DNA of 14,400 nucleotides from Candidatus Bathyarchaeota archaeon (GTDB taxonomy: Archaea; Thermoproteota; Bathyarchaeia; TCS64), in the NCBI GenBank assembly GCA_014729945.1, contig WJJC01000115.1, positions 1 through 14,400 on the forward strand. The letters run 5' to 3'. The stretch's first letter is position 1; every line of letters begins with the position of its first letter. A program made the translations under genes and the position numbers. A model generated the notes under the pieces. That model made no database searches. It was not told the DNA's origin and saw nothing but the letters and a program-made list of their open reading frames with translations. This document shows, in pieces, positions 7,295 through 13,711 of the stretch.

Positions 7295-7612
7295 ATGGAG
7301 AAAAAAGAGTTCAAGAAAAAATACCCGAAACTAGCCGAGGAGATGGAGTTAGGGGTAGGAAAAGCAGAACTCAGTTTCGAGGTCGAGAAACCTAAGAAAG
7401 AGCGAAAATTCGCTGGCTATGACCCGGATGTCATTGACTTTATACGAAGATGCACAAATGACACACAAGCTCTTGAAATAATTGAATACATGAGGAACAG
7501 AGAAGAGATCACCAGTGAAGAGGCAGAGAAACTCTGCAACCAGTTAGAGGAAAAAGGTCTCAGAAGCTTTGGGAAGAAAAAAGATCCGGGTTATTATGAG
7601 AGAGAAGGCTAA
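7295..7612 (+). CDS. Small conserved archaeal protein, probably DUF2095
   Basis: The 105-residue protein is highly charged, with no membrane segment or signal peptide. The start MEKKEFKKKYPKLAEEME, the central YDPDVIDFIRRCTNDTQALE (about residues 47-66) and the following YMRNREEITSEEAEKLCNQL look like the small archaeal family DUF2095, as I remember it; a profile search would settle this. No function is known. Helices are predicted over most of the second half. It has its own promoter-like element (7257-7265) and a palindrome before the ATG, so it is probably transcribed separately from the sugar-nucleotide genes that end 48 bases upstream. No Shine-Dalgarno is evident, consistent with a nearly leaderless message. 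Confidence 0.7.
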   Translation: MEKKEFKKKYPKLAEEMELGVGKAELSFEVEKPKKERKFAGYDPDVIDFIRRCTNDTQALEIIEYMRNREEITSEEAEKLCNQLEEKGLRSFGKKKDPGYYEREG

Positions 7613-7632
7613 CTTTTCTGGAAAATAGATAA

Positions 7633-7640
7633 TTTATATC
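7633..7640 (+). promoter_or_regulatory. Box A for a leaderless transcript of the small membrane gene
   Basis: TTTATATC is a near-consensus archaeal TATA element centred 28 bases before the ATG at 7665, the spacing expected when transcription begins at or next to the start codon. No Shine-Dalgarno lies before that ATG, in agreement. Confidence 0.55.
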
Positions 7641-7664
7641 TGAGTTACGGGGGATCTTTTTGAT

Positions 7665-7835
7665 ATGTATCGGATTAGAGGTATAATCGTCTCCATCATA
7701 GCGCTGGTATTCTTGTTATTCTTTGTGCGCACAGCAAATATGATGAACGCTCCACCCATATTCACCCTAGTAGCAGGCCTGATGTTCCTCATGATAATAA
7801 TCAAAGTAGGGCGCTTAATACTCAGAGGATACTAG
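7665..7835 (+). CDS. 56-residue two-helix membrane protein, function unknown
   Basis: ATG 7665 to TAG 7833-7835 encodes 56 residues. A basic start (MYRIRG) leads into one hydrophobic helix (IIVSIIALVFLLFFV, about residues 7-21). A short polar loop RTANMMNAPP follows, then a second helix (IFTLVAGLMFLMIIIKVG, about 32-49) and a basic tail RLILRGY. The pattern predicts a membrane hairpin with both ends in the cytoplasm. A strong box A at leaderless distance supports it as a real gene despite its size. I do not recognise a family. It sits between the DUF2095-like gene and the EamA-type transporter on the same strand; a link to either is only a guess. Confidence 0.6.
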   Translation: MYRIRGIIVSIIALVFLLFFVRTANMMNAPPIFTLVAGLMFLMIIIKVGRLILRGY

Positions 7836-7887
7836 AACCCACCCAATTACTGATATTCTTAGCTTCCATTAGATTAAACGTGATAAT

Positions 7888-8307
7888 ATGGGAGTACTAG
7901 CGTACCTGTTATTGGCGGTAATGTTCTGGGGGATAGCCCCTATATTCGGGAAACTAGGATTGGAAAAGATTAGCCCTATTTTAGCTATCTCCATAAGAAG
8001 TTTTGGGATAAGTATAATCCTGTTAATAGTGCTGCTTGTATCGGGACAGATTCAGGGGGTCTGGAATATGAATAGACGTTCAGCTGGGTTGATACTCGCT
8101 GAAGGTATCTGCGCTGGCTTACTGGGGCATTTTGCTTATTACTATGCCTTGAAGGCTGGTGAGGTATCTTATACAGTACTATTAGCTAGATCAGCCCCCA
8201 TTGTAACGGTGATTCTAAGCTATGTAATACTGGGTGATCGACTCACCCCAATACAAATTGGTGGAGTTGCCCTAATATTAACAGGATCAATATTAATGAA
8301 TCTATAA
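7888..8307 (+). CDS. Half-size EamA/DMT-family transporter
   Basis: The protein is one EamA domain of the drug/metabolite transporter superfamily, inner-membrane proteins moving small metabolites. Visible are the opening LAYLLLAVMFWGIAPIFGKL, the YYALKAGEVSYTVLLARSAP block (about residues 85-104), and VTVILSYVILGDRLTPIQIG, then GVALILTGSILMNL at the end. Four or five hydrophobic helices are seen. Most DMT carriers have two such domains in about 280-300 residues; this one has 139, as in EmrE-like or half-size members that must dimerise. The frame is intact with a natural end, so it need not be a truncation, and no second half follows. GTGAT (7879-7883) precedes the ATG at close distance. The substrate cannot be told. 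Confidence 0.85.
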   Translation: MGVLAYLLLAVMFWGIAPIFGKLGLEKISPILAISIRSFGISIILLIVLLVSGQIQGVWNMNRRSAGLILAEGICAGLLGHFAYYYALKAGEVSYTVLLARSAPIVTVILSYVILGDRLTPIQIGGVALILTGSILMNL

Positions 8308-8457
8308 AACTCATTAAATAAAGTCGTACCACTAGTCAGGCACCTAGGTCAGATATTTTTAGAAACCTAAAGAGTATTTGTTCTGTGAGACGCGTTGAGC
8401 CAATACTCATAAGCCACCGAGTCCACCAAGAAACGAAGATTTGAGGAGGAAAAAAGG
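8308..8457 (+). other. Leader region of the GTPase gene
   Basis: About 150 bases without a gene. A box A-like TATTTTTAGA lies near 8351-8360; if used it would give a leader of about 70 bases. The segment ends in a strong Shine-Dalgarno GAGGAGG (8443-8449), eight bases before an ATA codon in frame with the GTPase. A weak 5-bp inverted repeat (TTTAG/CTAAA) lies at about 8357-8370. Confidence 0.35.
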
Positions 8458-8469
8458 ATAGCAAAAATC

Positions 8470-9669
8470 GTGGGACTAGTGGGCAAAGCCAATGTTGGTA
8501 AGAGCACCTTCTTCGGAGCTGCCACATTGAAACCAGTGGAGATAGCGGGGTTCCCATTCACCACAATAAAAGCCGACATGGGCGTTGCCTACGTTAGAAC
8601 ACCATGTGTCTGCAAAGAGCTAGACGTACAAGACGATCCCCAGAACAGCGCATGCATTGACGGAGTAAGACTGATACCAGTGGACCTCATCGACACACCC
8701 GGCTTAATCCCCGGCGCCCACATGGGCAAAGGCCTAGGAAACCAGTTCCTAGACGAGGTACGCAGAGCAGACGCATTGATCGTGGTAGCAGACGCGTCAG
8801 GCTGTACCGACATTAATGGACAAGTCTGTGACCCCCTGACCCACGACCCCATTGAAGACGTCCAGATGTTTGAGAACGAGTTTGACCAATGGCTAAAAGC
8901 CTTAGTAAAGAAAGACTGGGATAAGATAAGTCGAACAGCCCAGACGGTGAAAGAGCACATAGCCAAACATCTGGAGATTAAACTAACTGGCCTAGGGATA
9001 AACAGATTCCAGATAAATGAGGCGGTAAACCAGTCTGGCATCGACGGATACAACAGTGCCAACTGGACAGAGGAAGAATTCAACAATTTCATAGTAAATC
9101 TAAGAAAAGTCAGCAAACCCCTCATAGTAGCAGCAAACAAAGCCGATAGGGATGGCGCCGAGGAGAATGTTGAACGAATCAAGGAAGCCGGGTATATGGT
9201 TGTACCCACCTGCGCTGAAGCAGAGTTAGCCCTCAGAAGAGCAGCTGAAACAGGACTAGTAGATTATACCCCCGGTGATAAGGACTTCAAGCTCAATACC
9301 CCTGAAAAGCTCAACAAGAGTCAACTAGCAGCACTGGAGAGAATCCGGGAGAAGGTATTCAAGAAGTATGGTGGAACAGGACTACAGGAGGTACTCAATA
9401 TGGCATTCTTCACCTTGTTGGATATGATCACAGTGTATCCAGTGGAGGACTCAGATAAACTAACCAACCACCAGGGTCAAGTACTACCAGATTGTTATTT
9501 GGTCCCCAGAGGAACCACGGCAAAGAAATTTGCTGGACTCATACACACCGAATTAGCAGAGGGGTTCATACACGCGGTTGACGCACGCACTAAAAAGAGG
9601 CTTGGGGATACATATATCTTACAAGAGAACGATATAATCCAGATAGTATCAACTCGAGCAAGGAGATAA
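8470..9669 (+). CDS. YchF/Obg-related GTPase with TGS domain (archaeal type)
   Basis: The protein is a translation-factor-class P-loop GTPase of the YchF/Obg group. The P-loop GLVGKANVGKST lies at the very start. Then come switch blocks FPFTTIKADMG, the G3 motif DLIDTPGLIPGAHMGKGLG, the G4 motif NKAD (in VAANKADRDG), a helical insert at about residues 140-190 and a C-terminal TGS domain (VEDSDKLTNHQGQVLPDCYL onward). Bacterial and eukaryotic YchF/OLA1 have an altered G4 and prefer ATP; NKAD is the normal GTP motif. GTG 8470 gives only one residue before GLVGK. The Shine-Dalgarno GAGGAGG (8443-8449) points instead to ATA 8458-8460, which would add IAKI, the usual first beta strand. The frame is closed upstream at 8410-8412. 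The likely role is at the ribosome, in the cytoplasm; the next gene starts 6 bases on. Confidence 0.92.
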   Translation: MGLVGKANVGKSTFFGAATLKPVEIAGFPFTTIKADMGVAYVRTPCVCKELDVQDDPQNSACIDGVRLIPVDLIDTPGLIPGAHMGKGLGNQFLDEVRRADALIVVADASGCTDINGQVCDPLTHDPIEDVQMFENEFDQWLKALVKKDWDKISRTAQTVKEHIAKHLEIKLTGLGINRFQINEAVNQSGIDGYNSANWTEEEFNNFIVNLRKVSKPLIVAANKADRDGAEENVERIKEAGYMVVPTCAEAELALRRAAETGLVDYTPGDKDFKLNTPEKLNKSQLAALERIREKVFKKYGGTGLQEVLNMAFFTLLDMITVYPVEDSDKLTNHQGQVLPDCYLVPRGTTAKKFAGLIHTELAEGFIHAVDARTKKRLGDTYILQENDIIQIVSTRARR

Positions 9670-9675
9670 TAAAAT

Positions 9676-10596
9676 TTGGTAAAGATCCTAGTATGCGACC
9701 CCATACACGAAGACGGCGTCCAGATGCTCAGAGGAGCTGGTTTCACAGTAGACTTGGAGACAGAGATAACCAGTGAAGAACTCATAGAGGAGATTGGTGA
9801 ATACGATGCCATAGTGATTAGAAGCCGCACAAAAGTCACCAAAGGGGTGTTGGACGCAGCTGAGAAACTCAAAGCCATCGCGCGAGCAGGAGTAGGTCTA
9901 GATAACATTAATCTAGAGTATTCTTCGGAGAAAAACATTGAGATCTTTAACAGCCCAGAGGCACCATGCAACGCCGTAGCTGAGCTGGTGATCGGCATGA
10001 TGTTCAACATGGCCCGCAACATCGCCAAGGCAAATATTGGGATGAAACAAGGGAGATGGGAGAAGAAAAAGTTAACAGGATTCGAGATAGAGAATAAGAC
10101 TCTGGGCATCATTGGGTTCGGTAGAATAGGTTATACGTTGGGGAAGAAGGCTAAATGCCTAGGTATGCGCGTTATAGCATATGATGTGGCCATGGACAGG
10201 GTGAAGAAGTATATCGATGAGATAGAAGCAGATGCAGTGGACCTAGATACGTTACTAAATGATAGTCACTTCATCACAGTACACGTACCATTACTACCCC
10301 AGACAAAGCACATGATCAGCACAGAGGAGTTCAACAAGATGAGGAAAGGAGTCTACATCATCAATGCTGCAAGAGGTGGTGTTATAGATGAAACCGAACT
10401 CAAAGAGGCACTAGACTCGGGTAAAGTGCAGGGAGCGGCACTGGATGTCTTCGAAAGGGAGCCTAACCCGGATGAAGATCTGATATCCAGAGTTGAGGTT
10501 ATCTGTACACCTCATATTGGCGCTGGAAGCGTTGAAGCCCAACGGGGAAACAGCACCATAGTGGCTGAGAAGCTAATCAATTATTTCAACAACTAG
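9676..10596 (+). CDS. serA: D-2-hydroxyacid dehydrogenase, D-3-phosphoglycerate dehydrogenase type (short form)
   Basis: The protein is an NAD(P)-dependent dehydrogenase with the D-isomer 2-hydroxyacid fold. The nucleotide-binding GFGRIG is at 147-152 with Asp170 ending the next strand, which favours NAD over NADP. Catalytic Arg233 (NAARGG), Glu262 (FEREP) and His280 (TPHIGAGS) are present. The N-terminal RAGVGLDNIN and NSPEAPCNAVAEL blocks are typical of 3-phosphoglycerate dehydrogenase, the first step of serine synthesis. At 306 residues it lacks the C-terminal ACT or intervening domains of long SerA, so feedback control by serine is not expected. Glyoxylate/hydroxypyruvate reductase is an alternative. 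TTG 9676 is the start; its Shine-Dalgarno AGGAG (9661-9665) overlaps the end of the GTPase gene, implying co-expression. Confidence 0.88.
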   Translation: MVKILVCDPIHEDGVQMLRGAGFTVDLETEITSEELIEEIGEYDAIVIRSRTKVTKGVLDAAEKLKAIARAGVGLDNINLEYSSEKNIEIFNSPEAPCNAVAELVIGMMFNMARNIAKANIGMKQGRWEKKKLTGFEIENKTLGIIGFGRIGYTLGKKAKCLGMRVIAYDVAMDRVKKYIDEIEADAVDLDTLLNDSHFITVHVPLLPQTKHMISTEEFNKMRKGVYIINAARGGVIDETELKEALDSGKVQGAALDVFEREPNPDEDLISRVEVICTPHIGAGSVEAQRGNSTIVAEKLINYFNN

Positions 10597-10608
10597 GACT
10601 CCTCTTTT

Positions 10609-10628
10609 CCATATCGCCTGCGATATGG
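10609..10628 (+). promoter_or_regulatory. Hairpin between dehydrogenase gene and relic promoter
   Basis: CCATATCG, a four-base loop CCTG, and CGATATGG form a perfect 8-bp inverted repeat. It follows CTCTTTT after the dehydrogenase stop and directly abuts the box A at 10629. It may help end the upstream transcript or be a protein-binding site at the next promoter. Confidence 0.4.
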
Positions 10629-10638
10629 TTATATTATA
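10629..10638 (+). promoter_or_regulatory. Box A before the chimeric relic
   Basis: TTATATTATA is a good archaeal TATA element centred about 31 bases before ATG 10664, giving a short leader. It was presumably the promoter of the flavoprotein gene whose first codons survive. Confidence 0.5.
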
Positions 10639-10663
10639 CGCATTAAACACCTAAACAAAACCA

Positions 10664-10993
10664 ATGATCACGATAGTAGGTGCTAGGCTCTCTGGGCTTA
10701 GCGCAGCATACCATCTATGTGGAGCCAACTCGGCTTTCAGGAAAACAGAGTTTCTAAATATTGGAGGCTACTTGCCTCTCGCCTACGCGGATGATGTGGA
10801 GATATTCAAACGGATTAAGAAGTGGGGAGAGGTAAGGCTAAGCTGGGATATGCAAATAAAATATAGCGTAAGAAGAATCAAAAAGATGGGGTTGATGAAC
10901 TATTTCTTCCTAATACTCAAGATGGATACGGAGATTATGGTACTAGGCAAACAACCTCTGAACAACAGCTACGCTAGAATGAATTACGATTAG
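10664..10993 (+). pseudogene. Chimeric relic: flavoprotein start fused to GT2 glycosyltransferase tail
   Basis: The 109-residue frame is open but joins two unrelated families. Residues 1-19 (MITIVGARLSGLSAAYHLC) are the dinucleotide-binding start of an FAD/NAD-linked oxidoreductase, with the usual GAGLSG read here as GARLSG. From residue 20 it is the end of a family 2 glycosyltransferase: GANSAFRKTEFLNIGGY, then the acceptor-side acidic motif YADDVEIFKRIKKWGEV (usually 'ED.dL..Rlrk.G') and SVRRIKKMGLMNYF. The donor-binding half of the glycosyltransferase and nearly all of the flavoprotein are missing. The simplest reading is a deletion joining two genes at about 10718-10723, leaving the promoter of one and the tail of the other. 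Neither activity is expected. It could still be expressed; TTTTT at 10997-11001 follows the stop. Confidence 0.65.
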
Positions 10994-11008
10994 AAATTTT
11001 TGTGGGAA

Positions 11009-11458
11009 TTAGTTGGCTATCCAGCCGACTTCTTTATCAGTTTTTATCGCTGGATGATTTGGATCAACAAGAATAACTTCATACCACTTGTATTGTCCAT
11101 CATCCCAAACCCAGTAACTATTCAATACCTCTAGGTTCGGGTACTTTCGAGCAGTCCTTTCCTCGGCGATAAGCTGCTTGCTCTTAGCTGGTGTAAACTT
11201 TTTTACACCTAGTCTCTTCTGGCGCCGCCCCAGTATAGGCCTTAGTTTTCTTCTTCCACCACGGCTGACCCGCGTGCGTACAACATGGAAACCATGCTTG
11301 GCTTTATAACCTAGACCACGAGCCCTATCAAGTCTTGTAGGTTTATCTAACTTCACTGAAGAGGGTTGTTTTCTCCATACTATTACCCTCTGCTTCATCA
11401 AATCCTTGATGTAGCTTTCCTCGGGTTTTTTCCATGCGTCTCTGAGATGTCTGTACAC
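11009..11458 (-). CDS. rpl15e: Large-subunit ribosomal protein eL15
   Basis: This basic protein of the 50S subunit is found in archaea and eukaryotes. The start YRHLRDAWKKPEESY, the RLDRARGLGYKAKHGFHVVR core (about residues 42-61), the RGGRRKLRPILGRRQKRLGV block and EERTARKYPNLEVLNSYWV are diagnostic. GTG 11456-11458 is the start, with AAGGAGA on the minus strand at about eight bases. A box A-like TTTATTAATT (minus, 11501-11510) lies upstream. At 149 residues it ends in EVGWIAN, where many archaeal homologues carry on for about 45 more residues with a basic, Gly-rich tail; the short form may be normal for the lineage. The stop lies just 15 bases from the end of the convergent relic. The pyrophosphatase gene upstream is on the same strand but has its own promoter. 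Confidence 0.95.
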   Translation of the reverse strand: MYRHLRDAWKKPEESYIKDLMKQRVIVWRKQPSSVKLDKPTRLDRARGLGYKAKHGFHVVRTRVSRGGRRKLRPILGRRQKRLGVKKFTPAKSKQLIAEERTARKYPNLEVLNSYWVWDDGQYKWYEVILVDPNHPAIKTDKEVGWIAN

Positions 11459-11500
11459 TGTGTTTTTCTCCTTAACGGGCTATCAAAGTACATTGATTCA

Positions 11501-11510
11501 AATTAATAAA
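11501..11510 (-). promoter_or_regulatory. Probable box A of the eL15 gene
   Basis: On the minus strand this reads TTTATTAATT, followed about 45 bases later by the GTG start, with AAGGAGA between. The spacing allows a leader of about 20 bases. Confidence 0.4.
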
Positions 11511-11526
11511 GGTATAGGGAAACGGG

Positions 11527-13575
11527 TTAGAAAACCGCATATACTAGAAACAGTGGCAGGAAGACGTTTGCTACTAGTCCGATTACTGTGATTAAAGTGT
11601 TTAAACTAGGTCCAGCCGTATCCTTGAATGGGTCCCCCACAGTGTCTCCGATAACGGCTGCATGATGCGCGTCGCTTCCTTTTCCACCAAGGTTTCCGTC
11701 TTCGACGTATTTCTTTGCATTATCCCATAGCCCACCTGAATTACTCATGAGAAGGGCGAAGACAAGTCCACTGAATATACATCCAGCTAGATAACCACCA
11801 AGCGCTTCTACTCCGAACACAAATCCGATTATTAGAGTCACTGCAATAGATGTAACCGTTGCAGGCATAAGCTCCTTTAGAGCTCCTGCGGTTGCTATGT
11901 CTATACATTTACCATAATCTGCTACTGCATCTGGATCTCCTGCTAATAATCCAGGGATCTCTTTGAACTGGCGGCGGACTTCCTCAATCATCCTGAATGC
12001 ATTGCGTCCTACGCCCAGCATTAACTGTGCGCTGAAGACCGCTGGCATCGCAACTCCCACAAGTGCACCCAGCATTACAAGGGGGTTCATCAGGTTGAAA
12101 ACTACCTCGCTTCCTATGGTAACCTCTGCTACCTCTTTGAAGGTGGCGAGTATGCTGATGACTGTGAGTCCGGCTGCGCCGATGGCGAATCCCTTTGTGA
12201 TTGCTTTACTTGTGTTTCCAGCTGCATCCATTGTGTCTAGAATATGGATTGTCTCGTGGTCGAGTCCCCCCTGCTCTGCTATACCCTTGGCGTTGTCACC
12301 TATTGGGCCGAAGCTGTCGTTTGCGACCACGATTCCCACGATGCTGAGCATCCCGAATGCAGCGATCCCAACTCCATAAACACCGTATCCTGGCCCCATT
12401 GGAGAGGTAACTGCGTATGCTATCCACGACGCTAGGCCTACTCCTACTAGGGGCGGGAACGTGCTTAGTAAACCGTAGCTGAACCCTGTGATTATGTTGA
12501 CTGCTGCACCGGTTACGCTGCTCTCTGCAGTTTTTTTGGCTGGTGGCTGGTTAATACTTGTAAAGTAATCTCCTGTAAAACCTATGATAACTCCAGCGAT
12601 TAAGCCTACTGCTGCCGCGTACCAGAACCTCATATCATAGTTGAGTAAGGTATTTGCCGCATAACTAAACACTAAAAATAGGCCAACTGTAACGTATGTT
12701 CCACGGTTCAATACTACGCCGGGGTCCTGTCCTTCTTTGACATTTACCGTGAAGATTCCAATTAAGCTAGCTATGGCTCCTAGGCCAGCATATACTAGTG
12801 GTAGTTCGATTAGATAGCCGCCTAGAACAGTACCTAAAACCATAACCGCCATCATACTAGCCACATAACTGTCGTATAGGTCGGCACCCATACCAGCTAC
12901 GTCTCCGACGTTATCTCCTACATTGTCCGCGATTACTGCTGGGTTTCGTGGGTCGTCCTCGTCTAGGTCGAATTCTACTTTTCCTACTAGGTCTGCACCG
13001 ATATCCGCGGTCTTCGTGTAGATGCCGCCTCCAGCTTTGGCAAATAATGCTAGAGCAGATGCTCCAAAGCTAAAACCAAGGATTACATTGGGGTCCCCGG
13101 TTAGGAAGTAGATTACGCTAACTCCAAGGAGGGCTAGACCGATGACACTGGTCCCCATGACTGCGCCGCCCCTGAATGCGATTGGGAATGATTTACTGAT
13201 TCCCTTCCTAGCTGCGCTTGCTGCACGTAGGTTTGCGTCTGTGGCTACATCCATCCCCATCCACCCGGCTATAGCACTACAGATTGAGCCAAATAGGTAC
13301 CCCACCGCCAAGATTATATTATCCATCACATTAGCGGTTGACCAGATAGGGTCAGGTAGAAAAATTAAGAGTATTATAGCCATACCTGCGATAAAGTACG
13401 CTAAGGTCTTGTACATCCTGTTGAGGAAAGCCCTTGCTCCTTCTTTGATTGCACCGGCAACGAATTGCATCTTCTCAGTGCCTGCGTCCTGTTTTTTAAC
13501 AAATTCGTGGATGTAAAAACCCGCGAGAATCGAAACTATCGCTGAAAGGGGTGCGATATACCATGCTTGTAACAT
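11527..13575 (-). CDS. hppA: Membrane proton-pumping pyrophosphatase, K+-independent type
   Basis: This integral membrane enzyme hydrolyses pyrophosphate and pumps H+ out of the cytoplasm (some relatives pump Na+). Its 682 residues and about 16 hydrophobic helices fit the family. The pyrophosphate/Mg2+ site is visible as [20 protein letters not shown] (191-210) and [20 protein letters not shown] (217-236). The second set is [18 protein letters not shown] (417-434) with its partner [17 protein letters not shown] near the end. In [10 protein letters not shown], Lys457 and Thr460 occupy the positions where K+-dependent enzymes have Ala and Gly; Lys there is the established marker of K+-independent, proton-pumping forms. 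ATG 13573-13575 has AAGGAG (minus, 13585-13590). The enzyme would use pyrophosphate from biosynthesis, including the nucleotidyl transfers encoded in this window. It is followed on the same strand by eL15. Confidence 0.96.
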   Translation of the reverse strand: MLQAWYIAPLSAIVSILAGFYIHEFVKKQDAGTEKMQFVAGAIKEGARAFLNRMYKTLAYFIAGMAIILLIFLPDPIWSTANVMDNIILAVGYLFGSICSAIAGWMGMDVATDANLRAASAARKGISKSFPIAFRGGAVMGTSVIGLALLGVSVIYFLTGDPNVILGFSFGASALALFAKAGGGIYTKTADIGADLVGKVEFDLDEDDPRNPAVIADNVGDNVGDVAGMGADLYDSYVASMMAVMVLGTVLGGYLIELPLVYAGLGAIASLIGIFTVNVKEGQDPGVVLNRGTYVTVGLFLVFSYAANTLLNYDMRFWYAAAVGLIAGVIIGFTGDYFTSINQPPAKKTAESSVTGAAVNIITGFSYGLLSTFPPLVGVGLASWIAYAVTSPMGPGYGVYGVGIAAFGMLSIVGIVVANDSFGPIGDNAKGIAEQGGLDHETIHILDTMDAAGNTSKAITKGFAIGAAGLTVISILATFKEVAEVTIGSEVVFNLMNPLVMLGALVGVAMPAVFSAQLMLGVGRNAFRMIEEVRRQFKEIPGLLAGDPDAVADYGKCIDIATAGALKELMPATVTSIAVTLIIGFVFGVEALGGYLAGCIFSGLVFALLMSNSGGLWDNAKKYVEDGNLGGKGSDAHHAAVIGDTVGDPFKDTAGPSLNTLITVIGLVANVFLPLFLVYAVF

Positions 13576-13623
13576 ACATATTTTCTCCTTAAGTTAACTA
13601 TTCCTCTCAATACACAGGTTTAA

Positions 13624-13633
13624 TCTATAAAAA
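13624..13633 (-). promoter_or_regulatory. Probable box A of the pyrophosphatase gene
   Basis: On the minus strand TTTTTATAGA lies about 50-55 bases before the ATG, predicting transcription from about 13600 and a leader of about 25 bases that includes the AAGGAG ribosome-binding site. Confidence 0.45.
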
Positions 13634-13684
13634 TCATTGGGAATAAAACCAGTAAATATAGACCCAAATGTAAATATACTGTAT

Positions 13685-13691
13685 AAAAAAA
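13685..13691 (-). terminator. T-run terminator after the P-type ATPase gene
   Basis: Seven T on the minus strand, about 20 bases after the ATPase stop and with no strong hairpin before it, are the typical form of an archaeal transcription terminator. It separates the ATPase from the pyrophosphatase promoter. Confidence 0.45.
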
Positions 13692-13711
13692 GTAATTACA
13701 ATAAAAGGTGT

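Noticed and set aside
8357..8370. Small inverted repeat TTTAG/CTAAA before the GTPase
   Set aside because: A five-base AT-rich stem is too weak to be called a terminator or riboswitch.
8589..10112. Long minus-strand open frames (about 205 codons each) opposite the GTPase and dehydrogenase genes
   Set aside because: They are antisense shadows: the plus-strand genes have all family motifs, and the shadow proteins have low-complexity Ser/Leu-rich composition without motifs.
11963..12379. Plus-strand open frame of 138 codons inside the pyrophosphatase region
   Set aside because: It is antisense to highly conserved pyrophosphatase motifs; its Thr/Pro/Ser-rich content is what antisense of Gly/Ala-rich membrane segments gives.
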